This document shows positions 18,307 through 28,126 of a stretch of DNA of 64,000 bases, one piece after another; position 1 is the stretch's first letter; every line of letters begins with the position of its first letter. The position numbers were made by a program, and so were the translations under genes. Under the pieces are notes generated by a model. That model was given only the letters and a program-made list of their open reading frames with translations. It was not told the origin of the DNA and searched no databases. The DNA comes from Terriglobus tenax (GTDB lineage: Bacteria; Acidobacteriota; Terriglobia; Terriglobales; Acidobacteriaceae), in NCBI RefSeq assembly GCF_025685395.1, contig NZ_JAGSYA010000003.1, forward strand, positions 868,001 through 932,000, read 5' to 3'.

Positions 18307-19191
18307 CTACTGCCGCGGTGGGGGCGGCCCTCCCGGCCCAGGAAAGCCCTCTGGCCCCGGTTCGGCCTCCGGATCGACCCAGAAGGTGATGGAGCCATAG
18401 AGACCGTCTGAGAGCTTCTCCGGGGTGACCTGGCTGGAGTGCAGCATCACGCCGGAAAGATCGCCATGAAAGACGGTATCGTGGTTCGGCCGCGTGCGGG
18501 GAGCCTTGTGATGCGTATAGGGCTCCAGGAGCGCGACTTTGTCCGAGAGTTCGTCCGGAAAGGCAATCTGCCCGATGTGGCGCACGTGTCCGCCAGCATA
18601 TTTGGCGTCCTGTGCGTGGCCTCCGGTATGCACCTTCAGGTGGATATGCGTATCCCGTGTGACATACCAGCCGGGATAGATCGTAAGAAATTTGGCGACT
18701 CCGTTCTTGCCGGTCCTCTGTACGCCGCGCAGGAAGGTCTCATTGTCGGTGGTGTGTGTCTGCGGCGGTCCATGCTGCCCATCGCCTGCGGGAGGCGGTC
18801 CCTGATGGCGCTCGGATCCCATGGGCGGCGGAGGTCCGCCTCCAGGGCCGAAGTCCATCTTGTCGGGGTTCATCTTCGTGTAGCCGGAGTAGATGCCGCC
18901 AGCATCGCAATGCCAGATATCGACCGCGGCGTCCGCCAGAGGCTGACAGGTGCGTGCATTCAGAATGACGATGGAGAGATGCAGCGGAAGGCCTGGCTTG
19001 TTCTCGCGGATATCGCTGCGTAACAACTCTTTGTCCACGTAGTACGGCCCGACGGTCAGCTCTGGTGTCAACCTGCAGGCGACCGCAGGAGCCGCGAGCA
19101 GCTCACGCGGGCTCAGAAGGGTAGCAGCGGAAGTGGCTGCCGCTGTCGAAAGTAAACGGCGGCGGGACCAGAGAGGTTGCGAAAGCGTCAT
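18307..19191 (-). CDS. Tat-exported intradiol ring-cleavage dioxygenase-like protein
   Basis: 294 residues. A twin-arginine signal (SRRRLLSTAAATSAATLL) leads to a dioxygenase core: LTVGPYYVDKELLRSDI, AAVDIWHCDAGGIYSGY, FLTIYPGWYVTRDTHIHLKVH. Tyr of PGWY and the His-x-His fit the Fe(III) ligands (two Tyr, two His) of intradiol dioxygenases. Two Pro/Gly-rich segments are unusual: about residues 110-147 inside the core and the C-terminal tail PGPEGFPGPGGPPPPRQ. Catechol-type substrates are expected in the family; the real substrate is unknown. It is tightly packed between neighbours (13 and 18 bp). Confidence 0.85.
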   Translation of the reverse strand: MTLSQPLWSRRRLLSTAAATSAATLLSPRELLAAPAVACRLTPELTVGPYYVDKELLRSDIRENKPGLPLHLSIVILNARTCQPLADAAVDIWHCDAGGIYSGYTKMNPDKMDFGPGGGPPPPMGSERHQGPPPAGDGQHGPPQTHTTDNETFLRGVQRTGKNGVAKFLTIYPGWYVTRDTHIHLKVHTGGHAQDAKYAGGHVRHIGQIAFPDELSDKVALLEPYTHHKAPRTRPNHDTVFHGDLSGVMLHSSQVTPEKLSDGLYGSITFWVDPEAEPGPEGFPGPGGPPPPRQ

Positions 19192-19209
19192 GCCTTCTAG
19201 AGACGGGAT

Positions 19210-20217
19210 TTATGCAACGCGGATGACGACCTTGCCGAAGGGGCCTGCGTCCAGATGTTGATAGGCGGCGTGCGCATCCTTGAAGTCGTATACCGCATCA
19301 ACGGCCGGGTACAGGCCGAGGGCTTCGTACTTCTGCAGGAAGCGTTCAAGGGCGACACGAGGGCCTGTGGAGATGCCACGGATGACAGCCTGCTTCTGAA
19401 TCGCCGTGAACATGGGCAGCCGTGCATCGGTGGACTCAAGCACGCCGATGATGGAGATCTGTCCTTCCGGACGCAACGCGCGCAGGGACTGTGCCAGGTT
19501 TTCGCCGCCCACTACTTCGAGAATGTGATCCACACCGCGCTTGCCGGTCAGCTCCAGTGCTTCTTTGTCCCACTCCGGTGTGCGGGTGTAGTTGATGGTC
19601 TCGTCGGCGCCCATCTGTACAACACGTTCCAGCTTCTGGTCAGAGCTGGAGGTAACAATCGTTGTCGCTCCAACGGAGTGTGCGATCTGCAGACCAAACA
19701 GAGAGACGCCGCCGGTACCCTGCAGAAGGACGGTGTCTCCGGCGCGCAGGCCTCCTTTTTCAATAAGAGCCTGCCATGCCGTGACTCCCGCGCAGGGCAG
19801 AGTCGCTGCTTCTTCATCGGAGAGATGCGCGGGGGCCATCACCAGCGCCTGCTCGCGCAGCACGAGATACTTCGCCAGGGCTCCGGGGTAGACATTGCCA
19901 AGGGTATAAAGCGATTCTTTGCCCTGGGCCGGTCCGTCGACCCAATGTGTTGCGTATTGCGTCAGCACACGGTCGCCAAGGCGGAAGCGCGAGGTTCCCG
20001 GGCCAAGTCCGACGACGGTGCCGCAGGCATCGGCCCCCTGCGTGATGGGGAACTCAAGACGTGGGTTGTAACCTCCGTCCATCAACAGCTTGTCGCGGTA
20101 ATTCAGGGAAACGGCATGTACTTGAACCAACACCTCACCCTGGGCGGGAGATGGGTCAGGAATGTCATTCAGCCTGAGTGCGTCGAGACCAAAGCCTGTG
20201 AGCTGCCATGCCTTCAT
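19210..20217 (-). CDS. NAD(P)-dependent alcohol dehydrogenase / quinone oxidoreductase family (MDR)
   Basis: About 335 residues of the medium-chain dehydrogenase/reductase superfamily. Visible are the GroES-like N-terminus (VSLNYRDKLLMDGGY), a proton-relay region (TQGADACGTVVGLGPG), and the Rossmann dinucleotide site (LLQGTGGVSLFGLQIAHSVGA). The structural zinc Cys cluster of zinc dehydrogenases is absent, pointing to the zinc-free quinone-oxidoreductase group. The substrate is unknown. ATG 20217 is preferred; an in-frame ATG is 21 bp upstream. Confidence 0.88.
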   Translation of the reverse strand: MKAWQLTGFGLDALRLNDIPDPSPAQGEVLVQVHAVSLNYRDKLLMDGGYNPRLEFPITQGADACGTVVGLGPGTSRFRLGDRVLTQYATHWVDGPAQGKESLYTLGNVYPGALAKYLVLREQALVMAPAHLSDEEAATLPCAGVTAWQALIEKGGLRAGDTVLLQGTGGVSLFGLQIAHSVGATTIVTSSSDQKLERVVQMGADETINYTRTPEWDKEALELTGKRGVDHILEVVGGENLAQSLRALRPEGQISIIGVLESTDARLPMFTAIQKQAVIRGISTGPRVALERFLQKYEALGLYPAVDAVYDFKDAHAAYQHLDAGPFGKVVIRVA

Positions 20218-20249
20218 GCTTATGGGATGCCCGAGCATCCGCGATGGAC

Positions 20250-21062
20250 TCAGGCAATGCTCAGGGGCGAGCTGATGCGTTCCAGAACGCGTGCGGTGAG
20301 TACGACACCGGTCTCACCCGAGTGCAGCGTCATGGGAAACGCCAGGATAGACCAAGTCCCCGGCCGTTCATCCGGTTTGGGAATGGAGAGCAAGCCCCGC
20401 CGCGTGCGATCGATATAAGTCTCTCGCGTGGTGGACACGGTAGCGATCACTCTCCGCCAATCACGCAGAAGCGTGGGCATCTCAACGAACATATTGCGGC
20501 CGGGGAACCATTCGCGCGGGTGGTTGAGGTAGTCGGAAGCGGCTTCATTCACATACTGCCAGGTGCCATCTGCGTCCAGAATCTGAACAAGGATGTCGTT
20601 GCCAAGCGCCATGGAGAGGCGCTCATAAAAGAAGTCCCGCGCGTCGACGACGACAGGTTTTCCGCGACGCTTTGCGGCCAGGGAGCTAAGTGCATTCAAC
20701 AGATCGTCTACCGAGGAGTAGCCCTTGAGCAGGTGCATGTCCTCCGGGCCGCCGAAGCGATGCTCCAAGGTAGCCGAAAGAATGATGATCGGTACCTCGG
20801 GCCGGCGGCGGCGAAGCTCAGTCGCGACCTCCGTGCCGAACTTGCCATGGCCCAGGTGATAGTCCAGTACGGCGACATCGATCTGATCCAGAAGGTCGTT
20901 GGCCTCTTCCACCGTGGCGGCTGGCAGGCAATCGTAACCGTTTTTCCGCAGAATGGCGGTGCGCAGCAGCAGGTTCGCCGGTTCGTCGTCCAGCAGCAGC
21001 ACTCGTACCATAGCAGGCACGGAAGCTTCCTGCAGGAGTTCGTCCATCGTGTCGTTGGCCAT
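20250..21062 (-). CDS. Response regulator with C-terminal PAS domain
   Basis: 270 residues. The receiver domain has the acidic pair in LLLDDEPANLLLR (25-26), the phosphoacceptor Asp67 in VAVLDYHLG, and a Ser/Thr switch in IIILSAT. The last 120 residues look like a PAS domain (MALGNDILVQILDADGTWQYVNEAASDYL). No DNA-binding or enzymatic output is visible, so signalling is probably by protein contacts or by relay. It lies between lpxD and the oxidoreductase, 33 bp after lpxD. Confidence 0.88.
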   Translation of the reverse strand: MANDTMDELLQEASVPAMVRVLLLDDEPANLLLRTAILRKNGYDCLPAATVEEANDLLDQIDVAVLDYHLGHGKFGTEVATELRRRRPEVPIIILSATLEHRFGGPEDMHLLKGYSSVDDLLNALSSLAAKRRGKPVVVDARDFFYERLSMALGNDILVQILDADGTWQYVNEAASDYLNHPREWFPGRNMFVEMPTLLRDWRRVIATVSTTRETYIDRTRRGLLSIPKPDERPGTWSILAFPMTLHSGETGVVLTARVLERISSPLSIA

Positions 21063-21095
21063 CGGTGTCTCTTTCTCTTAGAGACCCGCCGGGGT

Positions 21096-22106
21096 CTACT
21101 GGTTGCCGGAAGGCTCTTTCTTTTGCCGAAGCTCGCGGATTACCTCAGGCAGTTTGTTGAAGATAGCCGCCGACTTCAGCCACTGGCGGTTGTCGATGGC
21201 CGGATATCCGGAGACGACCTTTCCCGCGGGAACGTCGCTGGGAATGCCTGTCTGAGCCGTGGCGATGACGCCATCGCCGACATGCAGATGTCCCGCAACG
21301 CCCACCTGTCCGGCAAGGATGACATTTTTGCCGACAGTCGTGGAGCCCGCAAGGCCCACCTGTGCGCAGAGCAGGGTGTTTTCTCCCACACTTGAACCAT
21401 GGCCGACCTGGACAAGATTATCGATCTTGGCGCCTGACCGGATACGGGTTTCGCCGATGGAGGCGCGGTCGACGGTGGCGTTTGCCTGGATCTCGACGTA
21501 GTCCTCCACAACGGCGGAGCCCGACTGCAGAATTTTGTGCCAGTCCCCCTGGCCGTCTTTGGCAAAACCAAAGCCGTCGGCGCCCAGAACCACGCCGTTC
21601 TGCAGCGTGACGTGATCGCCGACGATGCAGTGCTCCCGCACGGTGACATGGGCGTGGGCGAAGAAATGGCTGCCGATCGTTGCCCCGGGATAGAGCACCG
21701 TATGGGGAAGCAGGGTGGCGTTGTCGCCGATGGTCACGTTGGCCATGACCACGACATACGCGCCGATGTGGGCATCTTTGCCGATAGTCGCCGAAGGGTC
21801 GATGACTGCCGTGGGATGGATGCCCGGAGCATATGCGGGGGGCTGGTAGAACAACTCAATCGCGCGCGCGAAGGCGTAATACGGATTGGCGATGCGCAAG
21901 GTAGCGGCTTCGATCTCAAGGAACTTCGGGTCCACCAGTACGGCTGAAGCCTTTGTATTGCGCGCTGCCGACGCGTACTTCGGGTTGGCGACAAAGGTCA
22001 GGTGTCCGGCGCCGGCCTCTTCAATACCGGCCAGACCGGTGATTTCTACCTCGCCATCGCCAACCAGCGAGGCGCCCAGTGCCGCAGCAACCGCAGAAAG
22101 CTTCAT
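21096..22106 (-). CDS. lpxD: UDP-3-O-acylglucosamine N-acyltransferase (lipid A synthesis)
   Basis: 336 residues. It adds the second acyl chain (N-linked) to UDP-acylglucosamine in lipid A synthesis. The left-handed beta-helix hexapeptide repeats are clear (for example IGKDAHIGAYVVVMANVTIG and later GENTLLCAQVGLAGS), with the catalytic His in VQVGHGSS. The C-terminal helix ends KLPEVIRELRQKKEPS. It is the first gene of the leftward cluster. No other lpx gene is beside it in the window. Confidence 0.95.
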   Translation of the reverse strand: MKLSAVAAALGASLVGDGEVEITGLAGIEEAGAGHLTFVANPKYASAARNTKASAVLVDPKFLEIEAATLRIANPYYAFARAIELFYQPPAYAPGIHPTAVIDPSATIGKDAHIGAYVVVMANVTIGDNATLLPHTVLYPGATIGSHFFAHAHVTVREHCIVGDHVTLQNGVVLGADGFGFAKDGQGDWHKILQSGSAVVEDYVEIQANATVDRASIGETRIRSGAKIDNLVQVGHGSSVGENTLLCAQVGLAGSTTVGKNVILAGQVGVAGHLHVGDGVIATAQTGIPSDVPAGKVVSGYPAIDNRQWLKSAAIFNKLPEVIRELRQKKEPSGNQ

Positions 22107-22152
22107 GCTGGAAATTGTAGAAGTTGGGTCAGACGTTGGATAGTGGAAGCAG

Positions 22153-24630
22153 ATGAAAGCTCAGGTTTGGTTGCTTACAGCCGGAATGCTGTGCGCTGTT
22201 GCAGGCGCACAGGTGGTGACGGATACGCCCAGGTCGGCGCAGACGTTTGACATGGCGCGGGGAGGCAGGGCGGTAAGCATCGTTGTCTCGCCGGAGGACT
22301 CCGCGACGGTCCGCCTGGCGGCAAAGTTGTTTGCCGACGATGTGGAGCGCGTGACGGGTACGCGTCCGCAGGTGGTGGATGCTCTTCCGGCAACCGGGGA
22401 CGGGATCGTCGTGGGTTCGGTGGGGCATTCCACGGTTGTCGATGGGCTGAATCTTGCAGCTGTGACCGCTTTGCGCGGCAAGTGGGAGAGCGGGCTGGTC
22501 CGCGTGGTACCGCAGGGCGGTCGCCGGTTGCTGGTTGTCGCCGGAAGTGACCGTCGCGGAACGGCCTATGAGCTGTTGGGCATTTCTCGCGCCATGGGTG
22601 TTTCGCCCTGGTACTGGTGGGCCGATGTTCCAGCCAAAAAGCACGCCTCGGTCAGCATCCAGGACGGCTGGCAGACCGCCGGACCCAGCGTGCCCTATCG
22701 CGGCGTTTTCCTGAACGATGAGGATTGGGGTCTGCGTCCGTGGGCTGCCAGGAAGATGGACCCCGAGCTGAAGAACATCGGGCCGCATACCTACGAACGC
22801 ATCTTTGAGCTACTGCTGCGCCTGCGTGCCAATCTGTTGTGGCCTGCCATGCACCCGGGCACGCTGGCATTCAATGCCGTACCGGCGAATGCAAAGCTGG
22901 CCGACGAATGGGGCATCGTGATGGGGGCTTCACACTCTGAGGCGCTGCTGCGTAACAACGTAGGAGAGTGGGATGAGCAGCGAGACGGCCCGTGGAACTA
23001 CCAGCTCAATAAGCCCGCCATGGATGCCTACTGGGACAAGCGCATCGCCGAAAACGGCAGATACGAAAACTTCTACACCGTCGGTCTGCGCGGTGCGCAT
23101 GACTCGGGCTTAGAGGCCACCGGAACCAAAGAGGTGAAGGCGCAGCTGGTGGAGAGCGTGATGGCCTCGCAGCAGGCCATCCTGAAGAAATACGGGCAGC
23201 AGGAGGCTCCGCAGGTGGACTGGCTCTACAAGGAGTCGATTGACCTGTACCGCGTGGGGATGAAAGTCCCCGAGAACGTGACGCTGGGCTGGACGGACGA
23301 TAACTACGGCTACATCCGCCAGTTGCCCAACGCGGAAGAGCAGAAGCGCAAGGGAGGATCGGCGGTCTACTACCACGTCTCCTATTGGGGCTTTCCTCAT
23401 GACCACCTGTGGCTGGCCACCACGCCTCTCTCGTTGATGCAGGAGGAGCTGACCAAGGCGTACGCCCACAATGCACGCAAGCTGTGGGTGCTGAATGTCG
23501 GCGACATCAAGCCCAGCGAGATTCAGATTGACTACTTCCTGCAGCTTGCCTGGGACGAACCGAAGATGGCGCAGCTGTCTCAGCGGCAGTTCCTGGAAGA
23601 CTGGATGCGCGAGCAGTTCGGTGCCGCTTCGGCAAAGACCGCGGCAAGTGTGATGGCGGACTTCTACCGGCTCAACTTCGTTCGTCGGCCGGAGTTCATG
23701 GGCTTCAATGGGTACGACGACGATGTGAATCGCACTGCCTTCAACCCGCTGGCCTGGGGAGACCAGAACCAGCAGCGCATGGCAGCATGGAACGGGCTGG
23801 TCAAGCGCGAGCAGGCGATTCCGGTTCTTCCCGCAGCGAAGGCGGCCTGGTATGAGCTGGTGAAATATCCCATTGAGGCAGCCTCGGCACACAACGCGAA
23901 GTTCCTGTGGGCTGACCGCGCCGTGCTGGATGCACACGCGGGGAAGGCGGATGAGGCCAGGGCCGCAGCCGGAAAGTCACAGGCCGCGTATGATGCTGTC
24001 CAAAGCATGACCGCGGCGTATAACGCCCTTCAAGGCGGCAAGTGGGACGGAATGATGCCGGCGCACTCGCGCGATCGCCACGTCTTTGACATGCCGAAGA
24101 TTCCGCTTGATAGCAGCACCGCACTGCCTGTGAGCTGGGGCAAGGGCGACGAGCATTTGGTCTCGTCCGTCAATGCCATGCAAGTTATCTTCAAAAGCAG
24201 CGGGGTATTGCCGCGTCCAGAGCTTGGTATCACTGGCGGATCGCTGGAACTGCGCGAGGACGGCGAGGCCGAGTTCGAACTGATGGCGGAGACATCCGGC
24301 GACGCGACTCTGGCGATCGACCTGCTGCCGGACTTCCCCATCGACAGCGACCATACGCTGCGCTACCAGGTGCAAGTGGACGGTGGCGAGTGGGTCCCGC
24401 TCGACGCTTCCGGCACCGAGCAGGAGCGGCCCGGTATCTCTACGTGGAAGACGAACGTGCTGCGTGGCTTTGCCGAGCAGACCCTCGCTTTACCCGCATT
24501 GAAGGCGGGCAGGCATACCGTCAAGCTGCGTTATGCGGGTGATCCGGGCGTCGTGATTGAGAATGTCTCGTTGCGGCTTGCGGGTGCGCCTCCGGCCTAT
24601 CCGGTGGCCCCGGAGATGGCGCACCCGTAG
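22153..24630 (+). CDS. Secreted glycoside hydrolase family 115 (xylan alpha-glucuronidase-like)
   Basis: 825 residues with a signal peptide (about 1-19, ending VAGAQ). GH115 enzymes remove (4-O-methyl)glucuronic acid side chains from glucuronoxylan. Family marks include YRGVFLNDEDWGLRPWA, LLRLRANLLWPAMHPG, GIVMGASHSEALLRNN, LRGAHDSGLE, GWTDDNYGYIRQLP, YYHVSYWGFPHDHLWL and LWVLNVGDIKPSE. The ATG is 13 codons upstream of the likely cleavage region and gives a clear signal peptide. An AraC regulator follows on the same strand, which suggests carbohydrate-responsive control. Confidence 0.9.
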   Translation: MKAQVWLLTAGMLCAVAGAQVVTDTPRSAQTFDMARGGRAVSIVVSPEDSATVRLAAKLFADDVERVTGTRPQVVDALPATGDGIVVGSVGHSTVVDGLNLAAVTALRGKWESGLVRVVPQGGRRLLVVAGSDRRGTAYELLGISRAMGVSPWYWWADVPAKKHASVSIQDGWQTAGPSVPYRGVFLNDEDWGLRPWAARKMDPELKNIGPHTYERIFELLLRLRANLLWPAMHPGTLAFNAVPANAKLADEWGIVMGASHSEALLRNNVGEWDEQRDGPWNYQLNKPAMDAYWDKRIAENGRYENFYTVGLRGAHDSGLEATGTKEVKAQLVESVMASQQAILKKYGQQEAPQVDWLYKESIDLYRVGMKVPENVTLGWTDDNYGYIRQLPNAEEQKRKGGSAVYYHVSYWGFPHDHLWLATTPLSLMQEELTKAYAHNARKLWVLNVGDIKPSEIQIDYFLQLAWDEPKMAQLSQRQFLEDWMREQFGAASAKTAASVMADFYRLNFVRRPEFMGFNGYDDDVNRTAFNPLAWGDQNQQRMAAWNGLVKREQAIPVLPAAKAAWYELVKYPIEAASAHNAKFLWADRAVLDAHAGKADEARAAAGKSQAAYDAVQSMTAAYNALQGGKWDGMMPAHSRDRHVFDMPKIPLDSSTALPVSWGKGDEHLVSSVNAMQVIFKSSGVLPRPELGITGGSLELREDGEAEFELMAETSGDATLAIDLLPDFPIDSDHTLRYQVQVDGGEWVPLDASGTEQERPGISTWKTNVLRGFAEQTLALPALKAGRHTVKLRYAGDPGVVIENVSLRLAGAPPAYPVAPEMAHP

Positions 24631-24684
24631 TTCACCGCAATTTCGTACAAAACGGCTTTGCGGCGGCAGGCGCATACTGAAGTT

Positions 24685-25548
24685 GTGAACCTCTGCTGCG
24701 AAGCCGTTGCGGTTTCCGGGAAGACTGTCGCCGGCCGCGCGCCGGGGGAACAGGCGGCGCTTGCCCGCTGGGAAGACCTGCAGGGGCTCGAAGTTCTGAC
24801 CGCAGACTTCTGTCGCCACGCCTTTCTTCCGCACTTCCATGACACCTACATGCTGGCCACGGTGGAAGAAGGCCGTGCCCGTATGCGCCACGAAGGCGGC
24901 CTCGCAGAGATACTGCCCGGCAGCACCGTCCTTTTGAACCCAGGTGCCCTGCACGATGCCGAGGGGATCGATTCCCGGCAGCGCTGGCACTACCGCGTCT
25001 TTTTTCTCACGGAGGCGATGCTTCGGCCGCTGTCGGAGAAAACGCATCTTGCCTTCAGGGCGCCGGTATCGGCTGACGGTCCACTGTGGCGGCGGCTGAT
25101 GACGCTGCATCGCTCGCTGGAGGAGCGTGTGACGCTGTTGGAGCGCAGCACGGCATTGACCCGCCTGCTGGAATCGCTGGCGCCGCAGGTGGTTGGCTCT
25201 GTCATGGACCAGGACAGCCTGGCTCCGCGGGTGCCTCTGGACCGTGTCCGCCAGTTCCTGGAAGCCCACTGGATGGATGCTGTCTCGCTGGAAGAGCTTG
25301 CCGAGGTCGCCGGCCTGAGCCGCTTCCATTTGCTGCGTATCTTCCGCAGCCGGTATGGCCTGGCGCCGCACGCCTTTCAGTTGCAGCTTCGTGTCCAGCA
25401 TGCCAAGACGATGCTCTTCGACGGGTTGCCCGCGAAGGATGCCGCTGTCGAGTGCGGTTTTTTTGACCAGGCTCACCTGACGCGCACCATGCGGCGCTAC
25501 ACGGGCGTGACGCCCGGCCGCATCGCAGCAATATCGTCCAAGCCTTAA
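24685..25548 (+). CDS. AraC-family transcriptional regulator
   Basis: About 287 residues. The N-terminal AraC-binding-like domain (HFHDTYMLATVEEGRARMRHEGG) is followed by the two-HTH DNA-binding domain near the C-terminus (LEELAEVAGLSRFHLLRIFR, and DAAVECGFFDQAHLTRTMRR). The start is uncertain: the GTG at 24685 is preceded by GAAG, and a TTG lies at 24658. It is just downstream of the GH115 gene, so it may control that gene. Confidence 0.85.
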   Translation: MNLCCEAVAVSGKTVAGRAPGEQAALARWEDLQGLEVLTADFCRHAFLPHFHDTYMLATVEEGRARMRHEGGLAEILPGSTVLLNPGALHDAEGIDSRQRWHYRVFFLTEAMLRPLSEKTHLAFRAPVSADGPLWRRLMTLHRSLEERVTLLERSTALTRLLESLAPQVVGSVMDQDSLAPRVPLDRVRQFLEAHWMDAVSLEELAEVAGLSRFHLLRIFRSRYGLAPHAFQLQLRVQHAKTMLFDGLPAKDAAVECGFFDQAHLTRTMRRYTGVTPGRIAAISSKP

Positions 25549-25604
25549 ACCTCACCTTGCTCCTACGCTCGTGGGTGTCACGCATCACGTGAACAGGGAG
25601 CCAG

Positions 25605-27275
25605 ATGATGGGAAGCACGATCCTGACCTTGCCGCCGGTAGAGACAGCGTCTCTGCCGAAAGAGCACTACCTGAACAGCAGCCACGGACTTAAGAGCTGG
25701 CTGCTGACGCAGGACCACAAGCGCATTGCATGGCTGTATCTGATCGCGCTGAGCTTCTTTTTTCTGATAGGCAGCTTCTTCGCCGGCATGATCCGTCTGG
25801 AGCTGCTGACGCCCCTGCCGGACCTGGTTGCGTCTGACACCTACAACAAGCTGTTCACCATGCACGGCATCATCATGGTCTTTCTCTTTCTGGTGCCAAG
25901 TGTTCCGGCGACACTCGGTAACTTCCTTATCCCCATCATGATCGGCGCGCGCGATCTCGCCTTTCCGCGCATCAACCTGTTGAGCTGGTACCTGTACATG
26001 TTCGGCGGGCTTTGTACGCTAACCGCCATGGCGATGGGAGGTGTCGATACTGGCTGGACCTTCGTCGCGCCTCTGTCGACGCACTACCTGAACTCGAATG
26101 TCGTCATGACCGGCGTGGCCATCTTTATCGCGGGCTTCAGCTCCATCTTTACCGGGCTAAACTTCATCGTCACCATCCATCGCATGCGTGCTCCGGGAAT
26201 GACGTGGTTCCGCCTGCCGCTGTTTGTCTGGGCCAACTACGCTGCAAGCATCATCATGGTGCTGGCGACTCCGGTGCTTGCCATTGCCGTGGTGCTGGTG
26301 GCCATTGAACGCCTGCTGAACTTCGGCATCTTCGATCCCACCAAGGGCGGCGACCCGCTGCTGTTCGAGCACCTGTTCTGGTTCTACTCACATCCGGCGG
26401 TCTACATCATGATCCTGCCGGGCATGGGCGTTATCAGCGAGGTAATCTCCACCTTCGCACGCAAGCGTATCTTCGGCTACACGGCGGTTGCCTTCAGTTC
26501 GGTCAGCATCGCGGTCTTCGGCTTCTTTGTGTGGGAGCACCACATGTTCATCATGGGCGTCTCCAACTACTCAGCGCTCATCTTCAGCCTGCTGACGATG
26601 CTGGTCGCCGTGCCCTCCGCCATCAAAGTCTTCAACTGGGCCAGCACGCTGTACAAGGGGTCGATCACCTTTGAGACGCCGATGCTCTACGCGCTGGGCT
26701 TCATCGGCCTGTTCACCATCGGCGGATTGACAGGGGTCTTTCTCGGGTCGATGGGCATGGACGTTCAGTTGACGGAGACGTACTTCCTGGTCGCGCACTT
26801 CCATTTTGTGATGGTGGGAGGCATGCTCATGGCCTTCCTCGCGGGACTGCACTTCTGGTGGCCAAAGATGACCGGCCGCATGTATCCGGAGTCGATCTCG
26901 AAGCTGGCCGCGGTGACGACCTTTATCGGCTTCATCCTCACTTTTATGCCGCAGTTCGTTCTGGGCTACATGGGCATGCCGCGGCGGTATCACTCCTACC
27001 CACCGGAATTCCAGGTGTTGAACGTGCTCTCGACCGCTGGAGCAACGGTTCTCGGCGTTGGCTACCTGATGCCGGTGCTCTACTTTGCCTGGTCGCTGAA
27101 GTACGGCCGAATTGCAGGCAGCAATCCCTGGCATGCCACCGGGCTGGAGTGGCAGATGCAGTCGCCGCCGCTGACGGAGAACTTCACCACGGTTCCGGTC
27201 GTGGAGCAGGAGGCCTACGACTACGAGTGGCTGGCAAAGAAGGAAGCCGAAGAGCGCCAGGAAATCACGGTATAG
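25605..27275 (+). CDS. Haem-copper oxidase subunit I, A2-type
   Basis: 556 residues with about 12 membrane helices. Subunit I carries haem a, haem a3 and CuB. Ligand motifs are TMHGIIMVF (low-spin haem a), WEHHMF (CuB) and VAHFHFVMV (haem a3 and a). The cross-link and D-channel motif is [12 protein letters not shown], about residues 261-272: A-type oxidases with Glu in the HPEVY motif are A1, whereas a Tyr-Ser in YSHPxVY marks the A2 group. No subunit II, III or IV gene lies within several kb, so it is an orphan here. The ATG at 25605 or 25608 has GGGAG upstream. Confidence 0.92.
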   Translation: MMGSTILTLPPVETASLPKEHYLNSSHGLKSWLLTQDHKRIAWLYLIALSFFFLIGSFFAGMIRLELLTPLPDLVASDTYNKLFTMHGIIMVFLFLVPSVPATLGNFLIPIMIGARDLAFPRINLLSWYLYMFGGLCTLTAMAMGGVDTGWTFVAPLSTHYLNSNVVMTGVAIFIAGFSSIFTGLNFIVTIHRMRAPGMTWFRLPLFVWANYAASIIMVLATPVLAIAVVLVAIERLLNFGIFDPTKGGDPLLFEHLFWFYSHPAVYIMILPGMGVISEVISTFARKRIFGYTAVAFSSVSIAVFGFFVWEHHMFIMGVSNYSALIFSLLTMLVAVPSAIKVFNWASTLYKGSITFETPMLYALGFIGLFTIGGLTGVFLGSMGMDVQLTETYFLVAHFHFVMVGGMLMAFLAGLHFWWPKMTGRMYPESISKLAAVTTFIGFILTFMPQFVLGYMGMPRRYHSYPPEFQVLNVLSTAGATVLGVGYLMPVLYFAWSLKYGRIAGSNPWHATGLEWQMQSPPLTENFTTVPVVEQEAYDYEWLAKKEAEERQEITV

Positions 27276-27326
27276 CGATTCCTGCGGCCCGGACTTGCGA
27301 TAATCAAGAGCAGGGAAGGGCTGCGG

Positions 27327-28064
27327 GTGCCGATACCATATCTTCGACGGCTGACGGGCAAGGAGCGCGAGCGCTCCTTCAACCTGCGCCTCGCCTTCCT
27401 GCTGGCGTTTATTGCAGGTGCAACCAATGCAGGCGGACTTTTTGCCGTTGGCCAGTACACCTCGCACATGTCGGGCATTGTTTCCTCCATCGCCGATAAC
27501 CTGTCGATTCACGAGGTGCGCCTCGCGCTGTCCGGGCTTGGTTCACTGGCTGCGTTCATGCTGGGCGCTGCCTGCACGGCTCTGTTGGTCAACTGGGGAC
27601 GCCGCCGCAACCTGCAGAGCCAGTACGCCTTTCCCCTGATGCTGGAGGCAGTTTTACTGCTTTGTTTTGGGGTGCTGGGGAACCGGTTGGTGCGGCACGA
27701 ATGGTTCTTCGTCTCCGCCACCGTGGTTCTGCTGTGCTTCATCATGGGACTGCAGAACGCCATTATCACCAAGCTGTCGCAGGCGGAGATCCGCACGACT
27801 CACGTGACCGGCATGGTCACCGACGCAGGCATTGAGCTGGGGAAGATGCTCTATTGGAACCGCCGCAAGGGGGAACCGGTCGGCGCCGACCGCACCAAGC
27901 TCTTCATTCTGATGGGACTGATCGGTCTCTTTTTTCTGGGAGGCCTGGTGGGAGCCGTTTCCTTCAAGCGCGTCGGCTTTGTCTCGACGGTGCCGTTGGC
28001 GCTGTTGCTTGTGCTGCTGTCCGTGGTGCCTATCGCGGACGACCTGCGCGCGCGTCTGCACTAA
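27327..28064 (+). CDS. DUF1275 (YoaK-family) membrane protein
   Basis: 245 residues, six likely membrane helices. The start LRLAFLLAFIAGATNAGGLFAVGQYTSH is the family mark; GTG at 27327 has a good GGGAAGGG ribosome site. The function of DUF1275 is not known. It lies 51 bp after the oxidase subunit on the same strand and ends in a terminator, so the two may form a short operon. Confidence 0.85.
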   Translation: MPIPYLRRLTGKERERSFNLRLAFLLAFIAGATNAGGLFAVGQYTSHMSGIVSSIADNLSIHEVRLALSGLGSLAAFMLGAACTALLVNWGRRRNLQSQYAFPLMLEAVLLLCFGVLGNRLVRHEWFFVSATVVLLCFIMGLQNAIITKLSQAEIRTTHVTGMVTDAGIELGKMLYWNRRKGEPVGADRTKLFILMGLIGLFFLGGLVGAVSFKRVGFVSTVPLALLLVLLSVVPIADDLRARLH

Positions 28065-28076
28065 AACGAAACGATA

Positions 28077-28107
28077 AAAAGGCCGCCTGTCAGAAAGGCG
28101 GCCTTTT
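28077..28107. terminator. Bidirectional terminator between DUF1275 and ABC ATPase genes
   Basis: Inverted repeat of 11 bp (AAAAGGCCGCC / GGCGGCCTTTT) with a 9-nt loop, with A and T runs on both outer sides. Lies between convergent genes ending at 28064 and 28127. Confidence 0.85.
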
Positions 28108-28126
28108 CAAGAGCAGGGAAGCTGGA

